From the NCBI GenBank assembly GCA_024693845.1, contig JAILKJ010000013.1, forward strand, positions 1 to 40,530: 40,530 bases of DNA, in the 5' to 3' direction. The stretch's first letter is position 1. The number at the start of each line of letters is the position of its first letter. The notes under the pieces are model-generated. The model was not told where the DNA came from. It saw nothing but the letters and a program-made list of their open reading frames with translations, and ran no database searches. Made by a program: the position numbers and the translations under genes. Below, piece after piece: positions 17,211-26,425 of the stretch. The stretch comes from Lachnospiraceae bacterium (GTDB lineage: Bacteria; Bacillota; Clostridia; Lachnospirales; Lachnospiraceae).

Positions 17211-17228
17211 GTTAAACCATAGTTTAAC
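17211..17228. promoter_or_regulatory. Palindrome at the argH transcription start
   Basis: GTTAAAC, CATA, GTTTAAC: a perfect 7-bp inverted repeat with a 4-base centre, located directly at the predicted argH transcript start (about 17229). It may be an operator or a 5' hairpin. It does not resemble a standard ArgR box. Confidence 0.35.
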
Positions 17229-17235
17229 TTTCCAT

Positions 17236-17265
17236 ATTCTAGCACAACCTATATACCGAATTCAA
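17236..17265 (-). promoter_or_regulatory. argH promoter
   Basis: Minus-strand TTGAAT (17260-17265), an 18-base spacer, and TAGAAT (17236-17241) preceded by TGC (extended -10). Confidence 0.6.
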
Positions 17266-17309
17266 GCAAAAACATACCGCTTTTGCGTATAAAAACAGGA
17301 ACAAAAAAA

Positions 17310-17335
17310 GATCCGCGGTTTGCGTTCCGCGGATC
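17310..17335 (-). terminator. Terminator of tRNA-Thr
   Basis: A perfect 9-bp GC-rich stem (GATCCGCGG with CCGCGGATC) and an 8-base loop, followed on the minus strand by seven T residues. It starts 11 bases after the tRNA 3' end. Confidence 0.9.
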
Positions 17336-17345
17336 CTTACTTTCA

Positions 17346-17418
17346 AGCTGAAAATGAGACTCGAACTCACGACCCCTTCATTACGAGTGAAGTGCTCTAC
17401 CGACTGAGCTATTTCAGC
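17346..17418 (-). tRNA. tRNA-Thr (anticodon CGU)
   Basis: The 73-base minus-strand sequence folds as a full cloverleaf. The acceptor stem is GCTGAAA with TTTCAGC. The D arm is GCTC with GAGC. The anticodon stem CTTCA/TGAAG has loop CTCGTAA, giving anticodon CGT. The T arm has the TTCGAGT loop. The discriminator base is T, as usual for threonine tRNAs in bacteria. The CCA end is not encoded. It has a dedicated promoter and terminator and so is a single-gene unit reading ACG codons. Confidence 0.96.
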
Positions 17419-17438
17419 TTGCTTTGTCAGCGCACTCT

Positions 17439-17467
17439 ATTATATAGGATTACTCGTGAGATTGCAA
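17439..17467 (-). promoter_or_regulatory. tRNA-Thr promoter
   Basis: Minus-strand TTGCAA (17462-17467), a 17-base spacer, and a perfect TATAAT (17439-17444). The predicted start is about 14 bases upstream of the mature tRNA 5' end. Confidence 0.8.
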
Positions 17468-17478
17468 GTTTTTGTTTT

Positions 17479-18909
17479 TTACCCAACGGTGACTTTTACT
17501 TTTTTAGTCTTTTTCCCGTTATTAGCGGAGATTGTGATAGTCGCCGATCCTCTTTTCTTCTTTGCAGTGATCATACCCTTTTTGTTGACCGTTGCGATCT
17601 TGCTGTCGGATGATTTATAGGTAACGGGACAACCTTCAGGATCTGTTACAACTTTCAGGTTGTGTTTTTTGCCCATCTTTAATTTGAGCGTTGTTTTATC
17701 AACCTTTATGGATTTGACAGTTTTACCGTCAGACTTTACGACTTTATACGTATTGCCGACTTTTACTTTGATCCTAGCCTTTTTTCCGTTCGATGTAGTG
17801 GCGGTGATGGTTGCCGATCCATTCTTTTTGGCGATGAGCACACCCTTAGGAGTTACTTTAACAACCTTATCGTTACTGCTCTTCCAGGTGACCTTCGTGT
17901 TTGTCGTATTGGAAGGATTGAATACAACCTTAAGTTTTTTGAACCTGGACCCTTTCTTCAGAGTGATGGATTTATAATTGAACGAAATGCTTTTCGCTTT
18001 CACTTCTTCATTCGATTTAGAACCGGAATCGGTGGTGGTAACAGTATTTTTCTGCGCAGGAGGCGTATCGATGACAGCCGGCTCCTTCTTGCTGATGTCT
18101 ATCTTGCACTCCGCCCCTATTCCGTTTATTGCCTGATAGGAATTGGGAACAATGGCGATATGTATATCCTTGCCTTTTGCAAGTGTTCCTGAGATCTTGC
18201 AACCCTCGCCGTTATCAAAATCATAATCGGTGCCGGCGGCCCTAAACTCAGTGCCGTCGAAGGAGTAATATATCGTCTGCATGGAAGGATCTATATAATT
18301 CGCTACAACTTCGTAATCGGCAGGATCAGCCCAGTACGATATAAATGCACCATAATTAATAGTAAAAGGGGGATTATCATAAGTTATCAGATCCTTGTAG
18401 GAGACTCTATCGATCTCGCAGGGATAGATGCAAAACAGGGGGTCATTCTCTGGATTGGCATCGTAATCAATGGATATGTAATAACCTTCATTGGCTACAG
18501 CAAAAAAGAAGATACAGTGATCATTGATGGCAAAGGCGCAGCCATGTTCACTGTTATTGAGGTCAGATGCAACTTCTACCATGCCATTTCTGTTGTTAAC
18601 CTCAACATTTCTATATACTTTGATAGCGTTCGTTTCAGTCACATTCTCAGTCTGAATGAAGAATGCAGCTGATTGGAATGAAGCATATGTATACCAGTTA
18701 AGGTCGTTGTCCGAAAGACTGTTGGTATATGCCTGTCCATCCAGCAGAACATTTCCGGAAACACTCCAGGATCTGCTTGGCAGTTCGAAAAAAACCTCAG
18801 ATTCCGGTTCTGCATTAACCGGCGTTACGCAGCCTGCAAATACCCACTGGAAAACCAGGGCAAAGCTAAGAAGCACGGCTATGGCACTTTTGCGTGATCT
18901 TGCTGTCAT
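17479..18909 (-). CDS. Secreted protein with two Big_2 (Ig-like) domains
   Basis: A 476-residue exported protein. Residues 1-35 are a signal peptide. The VFAGC at about residue 27 is a poor lipobox (Phe at -3), and a type I cleavage after PVNA is also possible, so lipidation is uncertain. Residues about 35-300 are of unknown family. Residues about 300-475 are two bacterial Ig-like Big_2 domains (ITLKKGSRFKKL, VTWKSSNDKVVKVTPKGVL, then a second copy with VTYKSSDSKIATVNKKGMI). Big_2 domains occur in cell-surface adhesins and glycan-binding proteins. The C-terminus is lysine-rich. The ribosome site AAGGAGG is strong. It follows the DUF975 gene's terminator by only about 40 bases, so it may depend on read-through or a nearby weak promoter. 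Confidence 0.85.
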   Translation of the reverse strand: MTARSRKSAIAVLLSFALVFQWVFAGCVTPVNAEPESEVFFELPSRSWSVSGNVLLDGQAYTNSLSDNDLNWYTYASFQSAAFFIQTENVTETNAIKVYRNVEVNNRNGMVEVASDLNNSEHGCAFAINDHCIFFFAVANEGYYISIDYDANPENDPLFCIYPCEIDRVSYKDLITYDNPPFTINYGAFISYWADPADYEVVANYIDPSMQTIYYSFDGTEFRAAGTDYDFDNGEGCKISGTLAKGKDIHIAIVPNSYQAINGIGAECKIDISKKEPAVIDTPPAQKNTVTTTDSGSKSNEEVKAKSISFNYKSITLKKGSRFKKLKVVFNPSNTTNTKVTWKSSNDKVVKVTPKGVLIAKKNGSATITATTSNGKKARIKVKVGNTYKVVKSDGKTVKSIKVDKTTLKLKMGKKHNLKVVTDPEGCPVTYKSSDSKIATVNKKGMITAKKKRGSATITISANNGKKTKKVKVTVG

Positions 18910-18950
18910 ATTTTTCCTCCTTCTTATTAAGCTTACATGGCTTTGTATAA

Positions 18951-18984
18951 AAACAGGACGGGAAGTACACTTCCCATCCTGTTT
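18951..18984 (-). terminator. Terminator after the DUF975 gene
   Basis: A long hairpin (AAACAGGA, one mismatch, GGGAAG, with its complement) closing a 4-base loop, followed on the minus strand by T residues. It lies 20 bases after the stop at 19005. Confidence 0.8.
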
Positions 18985-19004
18985 ATTACATTGACCTTGT
19001 TTAA

Positions 19005-19859
19005 TTACTGCTGATCGTTGTTGTCCTCATATACCTCATAAGTGGGAGCTGCATAGGTCTGCTCTGCTGCGCCGCCGAGGGCAGGATCATAGTAGTTTGC
19101 GGAAACGTTTCTCTTAAGTACTTCGTACAGCTGAGCGCCGGTGTTCAGCTCGTAAGGAGCCACATAGAAGATCTCGAGGATTCCGCAGGTAAGGATACCC
19201 AGCAGATGCCATCCGATAAAGGAAAGATCCAGAACGAAGGCATTCCACTTGTTGCCCATCATCATCTCCTTGCTGAGTGCGAAGGCTTCCTTGGTGGAAA
19301 CCTCAGGATTCTCAGCCAGGATGTAAACGATCATTCTGTACTCATAAGCCTTGATGATACCCGGGATGATAAAGAGCAGGGACCACAGGAATTCGTATAA
19401 GCCCTCCAGGAAAAGAGTCTTAACCACATTGCCGTATTTGCCCTTCTTAAAGGCCCAGCCCAGAACGCCAAGCTCGCCAACCGTCTTAGGACCGTAGCAG
19501 GTCTCGATAACGTATCTCTGGCAACCTACCAGCAGGGGATTCAGGATAAACAGACCAACCAAAAGTCCCATGATACCTGCAACCAGAATGATGCCGATGA
19601 TCGTAGCTGCGATAATGCTGACTGCAGCGGGATCGATGGAACCATCCGTAAGTCCCTGAAACAGCTTGCCGGAGTTGGCCGCACCGGAAAGATCACCGCT
19701 TCCGGCGTTCTTGCCCGTGTTGAATCCGTTACTGAAGCCGGAGAATCCGCCGCCACCACCGCTGAGCAGTGAAATGATCAGGGTTACCAGCACCAGACCC
19801 CAGTAGCTCTGCTTCAGAGCTGCCTTAGCTCTGGTTTTGAGTTCACTTCTTGTCCACAT
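19005..19859 (-). CDS. DUF975 family membrane protein
   Basis: A 284-residue integral membrane protein. The start is ATG 19859 (MWTRSELKTRAKAALK), with GAGGAGG upstream; the longer frame from 20063 overlaps the Nudix gene and is not used. The N-terminal ELKTRAKAALK then YWG pattern and the hydrophobic segments at about 22-40, 90-120, 165-185 and 225-245 fit DUF975. A glycine/serine/asparagine-rich loop (about 42-75) follows the first span. The C-terminal 40 residues are cytosolic-looking and tyrosine-rich. Function is not known for the family. It has its own promoter and terminator. Confidence 0.82.
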   Translation of the reverse strand: MWTRSELKTRAKAALKQSYWGLVLVTLIISLLSGGGGGFSGFSNGFNTGKNAGSGDLSGAANSGKLFQGLTDGSIDPAAVSIIAATIIGIILVAGIMGLLVGLFILNPLLVGCQRYVIETCYGPKTVGELGVLGWAFKKGKYGNVVKTLFLEGLYEFLWSLLFIIPGIIKAYEYRMIVYILAENPEVSTKEAFALSKEMMMGNKWNAFVLDLSFIGWHLLGILTCGILEIFYVAPYELNTGAQLYEVLKRNVSANYYDPALGGAAEQTYAAPTYEVYEDNNDQQ

Positions 19860-19902
19860 TTTCTCATTCCTCCTCAATATAGAAAAATTGCTAAACACAT
19901 AC

Positions 19903-19931
19903 ATTGTACCCAATTTCAGGCATAAATACAA
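19903..19931 (-). promoter_or_regulatory. Promoter of the DUF975 gene
   Basis: Minus-strand TTGTAT (19926-19931), a 17-base spacer, and TACAAT (19903-19908), about 45 bases upstream of the ATG at 19859. Confidence 0.6.
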
Positions 19932-19941
19932 GCGAAATCGG

Positions 19942-20502
19942 TTAAGAAAGATGCTCCCTGATAAACATGTAAACGGCGATCTGGCATCGGGAGGAAAAAG
20001 ACCCGGTTTCCAGCATTTGAGACAATTCTTCTGCTGAATAAAAAGCCGCTCTGATCTCCTCATTATCGGAGGTGTTCTGCGTATCGATGCTGCCTTTTAC
20101 ATGTACAAAGGCGATCCGGTTGGAGATATCCGAGATGGATACGGCAGCATAAGCCGGGGGAAGGATGGTATCGATCTTCTCCAGCTCCAGCCCGGTCTCT
20201 TCATAAAGCTCCCGCCTTATGCACTCTTCTATGGTCTCGCCTTCCTCGATCATGCCGGCGCAGAGATTATAGACATAGTCATTAACAGCCATCCGAAACT
20301 CACGGAGCAGCAGCATCTTATCATCCTGCACGGCAACGATGGAAAGTCCGCTGACACTTTTGCCCAGGGCGGAGGGATCGGACATATCCCTGTGACTTAC
20401 GATCTCATATACCTTTTCTTTACCGGCTTTGTTTAAATAGGTCAGCTCGTAGTTCTTCAGATACCTGGTATCTCTGACCTTCTCCATTTTGATCAGTTTC
20501 AT
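19942..20502 (-). CDS. Nudix hydrolase, ADP-ribose pyrophosphatase-like
   Basis: A 186-residue cytoplasmic enzyme expected to hydrolyse a nucleoside diphosphate linked to another group, most likely ADP-ribose. The complete Nudix box lies at about residues 82-104 (G, five residues, E, seven residues, RELYEETGL). The substrate preference is inferred from size and overall similarity to the NudF group. Its ATG overlaps the RNase G stop by 4 bases (ATGA), with AAGGAG upstream, so the two genes are translationally coupled. Confidence 0.88.
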   Translation of the reverse strand: MKLIKMEKVRDTRYLKNYELTYLNKAGKEKVYEIVSHRDMSDPSALGKSVSGLSIVAVQDDKMLLLREFRMAVNDYVYNLCAGMIEEGETIEECIRRELYEETGLELEKIDTILPPAYAAVSISDISNRIAFVHVKGSIDTQNTSDNEEIRAAFYSAEELSQMLETGSFSSRCQIAVYMFIREHLS

Positions 20503-21920
20503 GTCTGCTCCTTGTTTTGCCTAAGCAGTTTCATCTTCTCGCTTAGGGGCGGCTCCTTCTTGCGCCTGGTGATCTCCACCAGGCCCAGGGCTGTGATATC
20601 GATGAGATTGGCTCCTACAGGATCTTTCTTCAGCTCTCTTCGAAGGAAACGCATCAGTTCTGCTTTGCTCTCCTCTTCTTCCAGATTGATGAAATCCACG
20701 ATGATCATACCGCTGAGATTTCGAAGCCTAAGCTGCCATGCGATCTCCTGGGCGGCCTCAAGATTGATGCGGAGGTTGAACTCCTCGGGCACCTTCTTTT
20801 TTGATGCCGCCTTACCCGAGTTGACGTCCACAACAGTGAGTGCTTCGGTTGGCTCTATGACAAGAAATCCACCGGATTTTAACCATACACGCCTGGACAG
20901 CGCTTTTTCAACGCTTGAAGGGATACCGTATCTTTGCAACAGGCCGAAACTCTCATCCTCCCAAAGGGTAAGCTGCAATCTGCCTTCGGGATTGAAACCG
21001 ATCTTTTCCTGCTTTTCCTCGATCTTCTGCATGAAGTCTGCAAAGCGCTGCTTTTCTTCTTCGCTTAAATGGCTTAAAGAAGCGGAAACGCTCTCGTCCT
21101 CCTCCCGGTTCTGCCTGGGCTGCAGCTCGTCATAAACCTCTCTGCTGTCGGTTATGATCTGAATATGAGGAAGATCGTACTGATCCCGCAGGATCCTGCG
21201 GTAGAAAGGCGCATCCTGATACAGGCAGGAAAATGCCTCTCTGGTGGAAGCCTTTGTCATCAGACGGCAGGCGTCGTGAAACAGCTCATGCAGCTCGTAG
21301 AACAGCTCCATGAAATCGGCATCCGCCGCATTGGTCCGGATGATCAGACCGTATCGGGAAAGAAAGACATCCCGCTCACCGAAGAGATTATCCAGCACAT
21401 TGTTCATCTCATCAAGGAGACGGCTCTTTTCGTCTTTTCTGAGTTTGCGGGAAAAACGCATGCCGGGGCGCGTTGGCGTCAGCACCATGTATTTGCCGGA
21501 AAAAAGAAGCTCGGTGGTGAGGGTTGCATCCTTATGGTGCATGGGATCCTTGACCACCTGAACCAAAAGCTCCTGCTCACAGGCGATCTTATCCGGATGA
21601 TTCCGGTTCAGGATCAGATCCGGTGTGATCTGGTTTAAGGGAAGGAAGCCTACAAGGCCCTTCTTATACTCCACAAAGGCGGCATCGATACCGTCGGCAA
21701 TGCTTTTGATCTTGCCGATGTAGATCTCTCCGATGCGGCTCTTCTCCGAATCCGCTTCCAGTCGGATCTCGCAGAGACGCTCGTTCTCCAGAAGAAAGGC
21801 AGCCTTGGCATCCAGGTATCTGGTCAGCAATAGGCGGCGGTCAGGCCGATCGGGCGCAGCTTCTGTTGTGGATCCTGTTGTAGATTCAGTTGTGTTGTTG
21901 ACTATGGTTTGAGTATCCAT
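20499..21920 (-). CDS. rng: Ribonuclease G/E family endoribonuclease
   Basis: A 473-residue enzyme for rRNA maturation and mRNA decay. After a Thr/Asn-rich low-complexity N-terminus (residues 1-25), an S1 RNA-binding domain is seen at about 60-140 (IGEIYIGKIKSIADGIDAAF). Catalytic aspartates are present in VVDVNSGK (Asp365) and MIIVDFINLE (Asp409). There is no long RNase E scaffold tail, so the length fits RNase G. In related Clostridia this gene often precedes rplU-rpmA; here it is followed by a Nudix gene. Two imperfect 26-base direct repeats lie just upstream. Confidence 0.93.
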   Translation of the reverse strand: MDTQTIVNNTTESTTGSTTEAAPDRPDRRLLLTRYLDAKAAFLLENERLCEIRLEADSEKSRIGEIYIGKIKSIADGIDAAFVEYKKGLVGFLPLNQITPDLILNRNHPDKIACEQELLVQVVKDPMHHKDATLTTELLFSGKYMVLTPTRPGMRFSRKLRKDEKSRLLDEMNNVLDNLFGERDVFLSRYGLIIRTNAADADFMELFYELHELFHDACRLMTKASTREAFSCLYQDAPFYRRILRDQYDLPHIQIITDSREVYDELQPRQNREEDESVSASLSHLSEEEKQRFADFMQKIEEKQEKIGFNPEGRLQLTLWEDESFGLLQRYGIPSSVEKALSRRVWLKSGGFLVIEPTEALTVVDVNSGKAASKKKVPEEFNLRINLEAAQEIAWQLRLRNLSGMIIVDFINLEEEESKAELMRFLRRELKKDPVGANLIDITALGLVEITRRKKEPPLSEKMKLLRQNKEQT

Positions 21921-21935
21921 TTCTATCCTGCTTCG

Positions 21936-21990
21936 TATGGTAAAACATCATGATAGGACTTATTTATGGTAAAACATCACGAAAGGACTT
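21936..21990. repeat. Two imperfect 26-base direct repeats ahead of rng
   Basis: Copies at 21936-21961 and 21965-21990, each starting TATGGTAAAACATCA and ending AGGACTT, identical at 24 of 26 positions with a 29-base period. They fill the DUF2344-rng gap and end (minus strand) just before the rng ribosome site. They could be a tandem protein- or RNA-binding site. Confidence 0.8.
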
Positions 21991-21993
21991 GTA

Positions 21994-22707
21994 TCAGTAG
22001 GAATCTCCGATCTCACCCAGGGAAATGAAAACGCCGGGTTTATCGGGATCCTTCAAGGCAAACATATCTTCTCTTGTAACGATGAGATCAAACTCTCCCA
22101 GCTCCCTTCCCTGCTCCCGATAGAGCTGTTCCATTACCAAAGAAGGCTTGATATTACCGCCGCTGGACGCATCAAGCAGCATATAAAGGGAATTTTTGTC
22201 GGGGTCATAGGAAAAGCTGTAGATATGCTCCTTCAGATCCAGGGTTCGGGTGCCCTTCTTGGTCTCTTTTTCGATCATGATCTTATCCTGTGCGTAGAAG
22301 TCTGCCGCAGCCTTTGCCAGGTCGAAATCAGGTTCGTAACCTTCCCGGAATGCAACAAAATAAGATGCCGCAACCACACTGGCCATGGAGTTGGGAGTCT
22401 TGTCCGCCAACAGCTTTACGGAAAGGATATCTACTCCTTCGGACATAACGCCGTTTAAGGCATCCTTAAGCTGCTGCTCGCTTGTCAGGGAGTTAACGCT
22501 GATATCCATATACTCGCCGTCTGAATAGATTCCCACCCCAAGTGGCTGGGCAAAAGACATGATCTGATGGGGAGAAAATCCCTCCGAATAGGAAATGTCC
22601 ACACCGCCGCGGCGCATGGCCTTCTGGAAATAGCGCATCAGATCCAGATGACCGATGAAGATCATATGGGCGTACTTATTGAATTTGATCCTGAGTTTAT
22701 ATGCCAT
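21994..22707 (-). CDS. DUF2344 (radical SAM-associated) protein
   Basis: A 237-residue protein beginning MAYKLRIKFNKYAHMIFIGH, then DLMRYFQKAMRR and SYSEGFSPHQIMSFAQPLGVG, which are hallmark segments of DUF2344/TIGR03936. In Clostridia it is encoded next to, or fused with, the B12-binding radical SAM protein found here 12 bases upstream, and next to RNase G. This suggests a shared role in RNA or ribosome maturation, but no reaction has been established that I know of. Confidence 0.9.
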   Translation of the reverse strand: MAYKLRIKFNKYAHMIFIGHLDLMRYFQKAMRRGGVDISYSEGFSPHQIMSFAQPLGVGIYSDGEYMDISVNSLTSEQQLKDALNGVMSEGVDILSVKLLADKTPNSMASVVAASYFVAFREGYEPDFDLAKAAADFYAQDKIMIEKETKKGTRTLDLKEHIYSFSYDPDKNSLYMLLDASSGGNIKPSLVMEQLYREQGRELGEFDLIVTREDMFALKDPDKPGVFISLGEIGDSY

Positions 22708-22718
22708 AATCGAACTTC

Positions 22719-24623
22719 CTATTTACGTTTCGGACAGATACCGAGTCCATAAGCGGCCATTCCGCAGCCCTGACAGCCTTCCCTGCAGTTAGTGGAGACT
22801 TCCTCACACTTTGATTTTTCCCACTCTCTCCAAAGGAAGCTTCTGCTTACTTTGCAGGAAATAAAGTCCCAGGGAAGGATCTCTTCCTTGGTCCTCTCCC
22901 TTTCGGTGTAGAAATAGGGATCGATGCCTTCCTCTTCGAAGCATTGCATCCAGACATCGTGCTTATAATATTCTGTCCAGGCATCGTAAAAGCAGCCGGC
23001 TTCATAAGCCCTGAGGATGACCTTACAAAGGCGCCTGTCACCTCTGGCAAATACACCCTCCATTATGGAGGTGTCCGCATCGTGCCAGTTATATTTGATG
23101 CTCTTCTGGTTAAGCTGGGCGCGGATCTCTTCCTTGCAGATCGCAGCCTTTTGGGTAAACATCTCGGGCCTGTCCATGGGAGCCCACTGGAAAGGCGTGA
23201 AAGGCTTGGGGACGAAGAAGGAGGTACTGACCGTGATCTGGATCTTCCCCTTTCGTTCCTCCTTGGGAACCGTATCGTAATAGAGCTTTGCGATATCGTT
23301 GGCCAGATGGGCTATGCCCTGAATATCTTCGGTAGTCTCACCGGGAAGCCCCAGCATGAAATAGAGTTTAACCTTGTTCCAGCCGCCAAGAAAAGCCTCT
23401 CTGGCGCCGCCTTCGATGTCTTCCTGTGTCAGACCTTTATTGATCACGTTACGCATCCTCTGGGTTCCCGCCTCGGGTGCAAAGGTCAGGGAGCTCTTTT
23501 TAACATCCTGTACCTTGTTCATGACATCCAGGGAAAAAGCGTCGATACGAAGTGAGGGAAGTGCGATGTTCACTTTTTGTCTGCCGCACTCTTCCATCAG
23601 GAAATCCAAAAGCTCGGGGAGACCTGTATAGTCGCTGGAGCTTAAGGAACTGAGGGAAATCTCTTCATGGCCGGTATTCTTCATCAGCTCCCGGGCATAT
23701 TTCTTCAGCACCTGTGTGCTTCTCTCACGCAGGGGCTTGTAGAGCTGTCCCGCCTGGCAGAAACGGCAGCCACGGATACAACCCCGCATGATCTCAAGAG
23801 TCATACGATCCTGGGTAACCCGGATAAAGGGCACCACAGGCGCGGTTGGATAAGGACTGCTGTCCAGATCCTCCACCATCTCCTTTTCGATCACAGCGGG
23901 AATGTCATCATATTTGGGGGTAAAGGAAGCGATACAACCATCTTCGCCGTAGGAAACGTCATACAGCGACGGCGCATAGATCCCGGGGATCTTCGCCGCT
24001 TCCCGTAGGAACCCTTCCCTGTCCCATTCATTTTTCCTTTCGGAAAAATGTCCCCTGCCGTCTTCTGCTATCCCTCTGAATTTCCGGTAAAGCGTCAAAA
24101 GTTCCCCGTAGCGGTTCTCTCCTTCGCCGATATAGAACAGATCAAAGAAGTCTGCAATGGGCTCAGGATTATAGCTGCAGGGACCGCCGCCGATGACAAT
24201 GGGATCGTCGCAGCCTCTTTCCGTAGAGAGCAAAGGGATGCCGGCAAGATCCAGTACCTGCAGAATGTTGGTATAACACATCTCATATTGGAGCGTGATG
24301 CCCAGGAAATCAAAGCCCCTTACCGGCTCCTGGGATTCCAGAGCAAATAGAGGAATGTTCTCCTTGCGCATAATCTCATCCAGATCCGTCCAGGGGCTGT
24401 AAACCCGCTCACACCAGACGTCATCCATGCGGTTTAGCATATCATAGAGGATCTGAATGCCGAGATGAGACATGCCGATTTCATAAACATCCGGAAAGCA
24501 CATGGCAAACCGGATGCTTACTTGATCCATATTCTTTTGTATGCTGCCGATCTCGCCGCCGATATAGCGGGCGGGTTTCTCCACCTTCAGCAGGATCTCG
24601 TCGCGAAGGGCAAGCTTTCTCAT
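22719..24623 (-). CDS. B12-binding-domain radical SAM protein (TIGR03960-like)
   Basis: A 634-residue enzyme. Residues about 30-190 form a cobalamin-binding-like Rossmann region ([40 protein letters not shown]). The radical SAM cluster motif is [13 protein letters not shown], with Cys282, Cys286 and Cys289 binding the 4Fe-4S cluster. The [10 protein letters not shown] motif follows. The C-terminus is cysteine-rich ([10 protein letters not shown]), perhaps for a second metal site. The substrate is unknown. Its ATG overlaps the stop of the hisI-fusion gene by 4 bases, so it is coupled to the histidine genes, while its functional partner is the DUF2344 gene downstream. Confidence 0.92.
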   Translation of the reverse strand: MRKLALRDEILLKVEKPARYIGGEIGSIQKNMDQVSIRFAMCFPDVYEIGMSHLGIQILYDMLNRMDDVWCERVYSPWTDLDEIMRKENIPLFALESQEPVRGFDFLGITLQYEMCYTNILQVLDLAGIPLLSTERGCDDPIVIGGGPCSYNPEPIADFFDLFYIGEGENRYGELLTLYRKFRGIAEDGRGHFSERKNEWDREGFLREAAKIPGIYAPSLYDVSYGEDGCIASFTPKYDDIPAVIEKEMVEDLDSSPYPTAPVVPFIRVTQDRMTLEIMRGCIRGCRFCQAGQLYKPLRERSTQVLKKYARELMKNTGHEEISLSSLSSSDYTGLPELLDFLMEECGRQKVNIALPSLRIDAFSLDVMNKVQDVKKSSLTFAPEAGTQRMRNVINKGLTQEDIEGGAREAFLGGWNKVKLYFMLGLPGETTEDIQGIAHLANDIAKLYYDTVPKEERKGKIQITVSTSFFVPKPFTPFQWAPMDRPEMFTQKAAICKEEIRAQLNQKSIKYNWHDADTSIMEGVFARGDRRLCKVILRAYEAGCFYDAWTEYYKHDVWMQCFEEEGIDPYFYTERERTKEEILPWDFISCKVSRSFLWREWEKSKCEEVSTNCREGCQGCGMAAYGLGICPKRK

Positions 24624-25759
24624 AAACCGTTCGTTTCCTCGTCAAAAATGCCGTTTTTAAAGGTTGTCCACTCATCCATCAGGGAGTGGAGCTTTGAATC
24701 CATATCCTCCAGCCTGGAAAGGGTCTCTTCGTCGGGAACCCGGGTTTCCTGGGGAAGGATCTCCTTGGGCGGGATCAGATCCCTGTAGAAGCAGCTGTAA
24801 TTGCCGGTATGGCAGGCTGCGCCCACCTGTTTTACCTTGGCAAGGAGGGTGTCATTGTCGCAGTCGATGCAAAGCTGTTTTACAAACTGGAAATGGCCGC
24901 TGGTCTCGCCCTTGATCCAGAGGGATCTTCTGCTTCTGCTGTAATAGGTCATCTTCTCGGTGCGAAGTGTCCGAAGATAAGCCTCCTCGTTCATGTAGGC
25001 CATCATCAGTACCTGACCGGTCTGATAATCCTGAACAATGCAGGGGACCAGTCCGTCGGGGCCTTTCTTCAGTTCCGAGAAGGGAATGGCGGGTTCGAAT
25101 ATACAAACATCGATCCCCTGCTCTCTTGCAAGGCGCTTCAGTGCACCGATCTGGTTGATATTCTCATTGACCACATTGCCTGAAATGCCGGAAACCACGT
25201 CCTTTTGCAGGGTGGAGAACATCTTGTCCAAAGACACCTCCGGCAGATATACGATACAGGGCAGATTGGAAGCACCCAGGCAGTTCTTCATAGCATGTTC
25301 GTCGATGAGGATCAGCTCACCGGCAGTGCTTTCCAGAAGCTGCTTGTTGATCACAAGAGAATCCTCGCTGGCGATGGTAACGGCCACTGCGTCTCTTCCA
25401 TACTGGCTGCTGACTTCTTCGATGATCTCCTGGGAGGAGGACTTGCCGAAGTTCAGGATCACCTTGCTGGCGCCTGCCTCAAAGAGCCTGGTCACATCAA
25501 AGAAGCTTACGATGTTACCGCCTGCGTAGACGGGCACATGAACAGCGCTGCAGATCTCCGTCAGGGATCGCAGGGAGGCCTTCTGAAGCTCTGTATCCGC
25601 CGCTTCCGACAGATCAAAACACAGGATGGCATCCACGTCCGACTCCGTCATCGTCTCAGCCAGCTTTACGGGATCTGCGGATACCAGACTGTGATCCGAG
25701 AAGCTGCGGACGGCACTTTCGCCCAGCAGATATATGGTAGCTATCATTCGTTTGCGCAT
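24620..25759 (-). CDS. hisI: Phosphoribosyl-AMP cyclohydrolase fused to degenerate HisA/HisF-like barrel
   Basis: A 379-residue protein. The start is the ATG at 25759 (7 bases after AAGGAG); an ATG two codons earlier is too close to the ribosome site. Residues about 225-330 are a complete HisI domain, with [18 protein letters not shown], metal-binding IDCDNDTLL (299-303), Cys316 and Cys323. It opens the ring of phosphoribosyl-AMP, step three of histidine synthesis. Residues 1-220 follow a HisA/HisF barrel pattern ([27 protein letters not shown]) but lack the catalytic aspartates, reading ATIYLLG and VTIAS where HisF has them. The C-terminal 50 residues are not a HisE domain, which must be supplied elsewhere. 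Confidence 0.88.
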   Translation of the reverse strand: MRKRMIATIYLLGESAVRSFSDHSLVSADPVKLAETMTESDVDAILCFDLSEAADTELQKASLRSLTEICSAVHVPVYAGGNIVSFFDVTRLFEAGASKVILNFGKSSSQEIIEEVSSQYGRDAVAVTIASEDSLVINKQLLESTAGELILIDEHAMKNCLGASNLPCIVYLPEVSLDKMFSTLQKDVVSGISGNVVNENINQIGALKRLAREQGIDVCIFEPAIPFSELKKGPDGLVPCIVQDYQTGQVLMMAYMNEEAYLRTLRTEKMTYYSRSRRSLWIKGETSGHFQFVKQLCIDCDNDTLLAKVKQVGAACHTGNYSCFYRDLIPPKEILPQETRVPDEETLSRLEDMDSKLHSLMDEWTTFKNGIFDEETNGL

Positions 25760-25773
25760 GTGCATACTCCTTA

Positions 25774-26412
25774 TCAGATCGTTCCTTTGGTGCTTAACAC
25801 ACCGCTGATGCGGCTGTCGCGTTTGGTGGCCATATCCAGTGATTTTGCAAAGGATTTGAACATTGCCTCAATGGTGTGGTGATCGTTGAAACCTGCAAGC
25901 TGACGGATGTGGAGATTCATCTTTGCATTGGAAGCCAGTGCATAGAAGAATTCTCTGGCCAGCTGCGTCTCAAACTCGCCCACTTTGGAGGAATACATGG
26001 TGCAATTGTAGTCAATATAGAATCTGCCCCCAAGGTCAATGCTTGTAAGCACCAGGGCATCATCCATGGGAAGGATGAAATAGCCGAAGCGGCTGATGCC
26101 TTCCTTCTCTCCCAGGGCTTCGCAGATTGCCTGACCCAGCACAATGCCGCAGTCCTCTACACTGTGATGTCCGTCAACATGAAGATCACCGTTCACCTTA
26201 ACCTTCAGATCAAACAGGCCGTGCTTTGCAAATCCTTCCAGCATGTGATCGAAAAAGCCGATGCCGGTATCGATCTGTGCCTGACCTGTACCGTCAAGAT
26301 TGATGGTCACGGAGATATCAGTCTCCTTGGTCTTGCGGTTGACCGTAGCGATCCTGGCCTTGTTGGAAACGGTTGCGGGTTTCTTTTTTGAGGTAGCTTT
26401 AGCTGTTGCCAT
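25774..26412 (-). CDS. hisB: Imidazoleglycerol-phosphate dehydratase
   Basis: A 212-residue enzyme converting imidazole-glycerol phosphate to imidazole-acetol phosphate. Metal-binding motifs are present: [17 protein letters not shown] and the second FNDHHTIEA repeat. It is the single-function (dehydratase only) form with no phosphatase domain. A lysine-rich extension of about 24 residues precedes the core. Start ATG 26412, 8 bases after AAGGA, is preferred over an upstream TTG that would overlap hisD. It sits 13 bases after hisD. Confidence 0.96.
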   Translation of the reverse strand: MATAKATSKKKPATVSNKARIATVNRKTKETDISVTINLDGTGQAQIDTGIGFFDHMLEGFAKHGLFDLKVKVNGDLHVDGHHSVEDCGIVLGQAICEALGEKEGISRFGYFILPMDDALVLTSIDLGGRFYIDYNCTMYSSKVGEFETQLAREFFYALASNAKMNLHIRQLAGFNDHHTIEAMFKSFAKSLDMATKRDSRISGVLSTKGTI

Positions 26413-26425
26413 GGCTGTATCCTTT

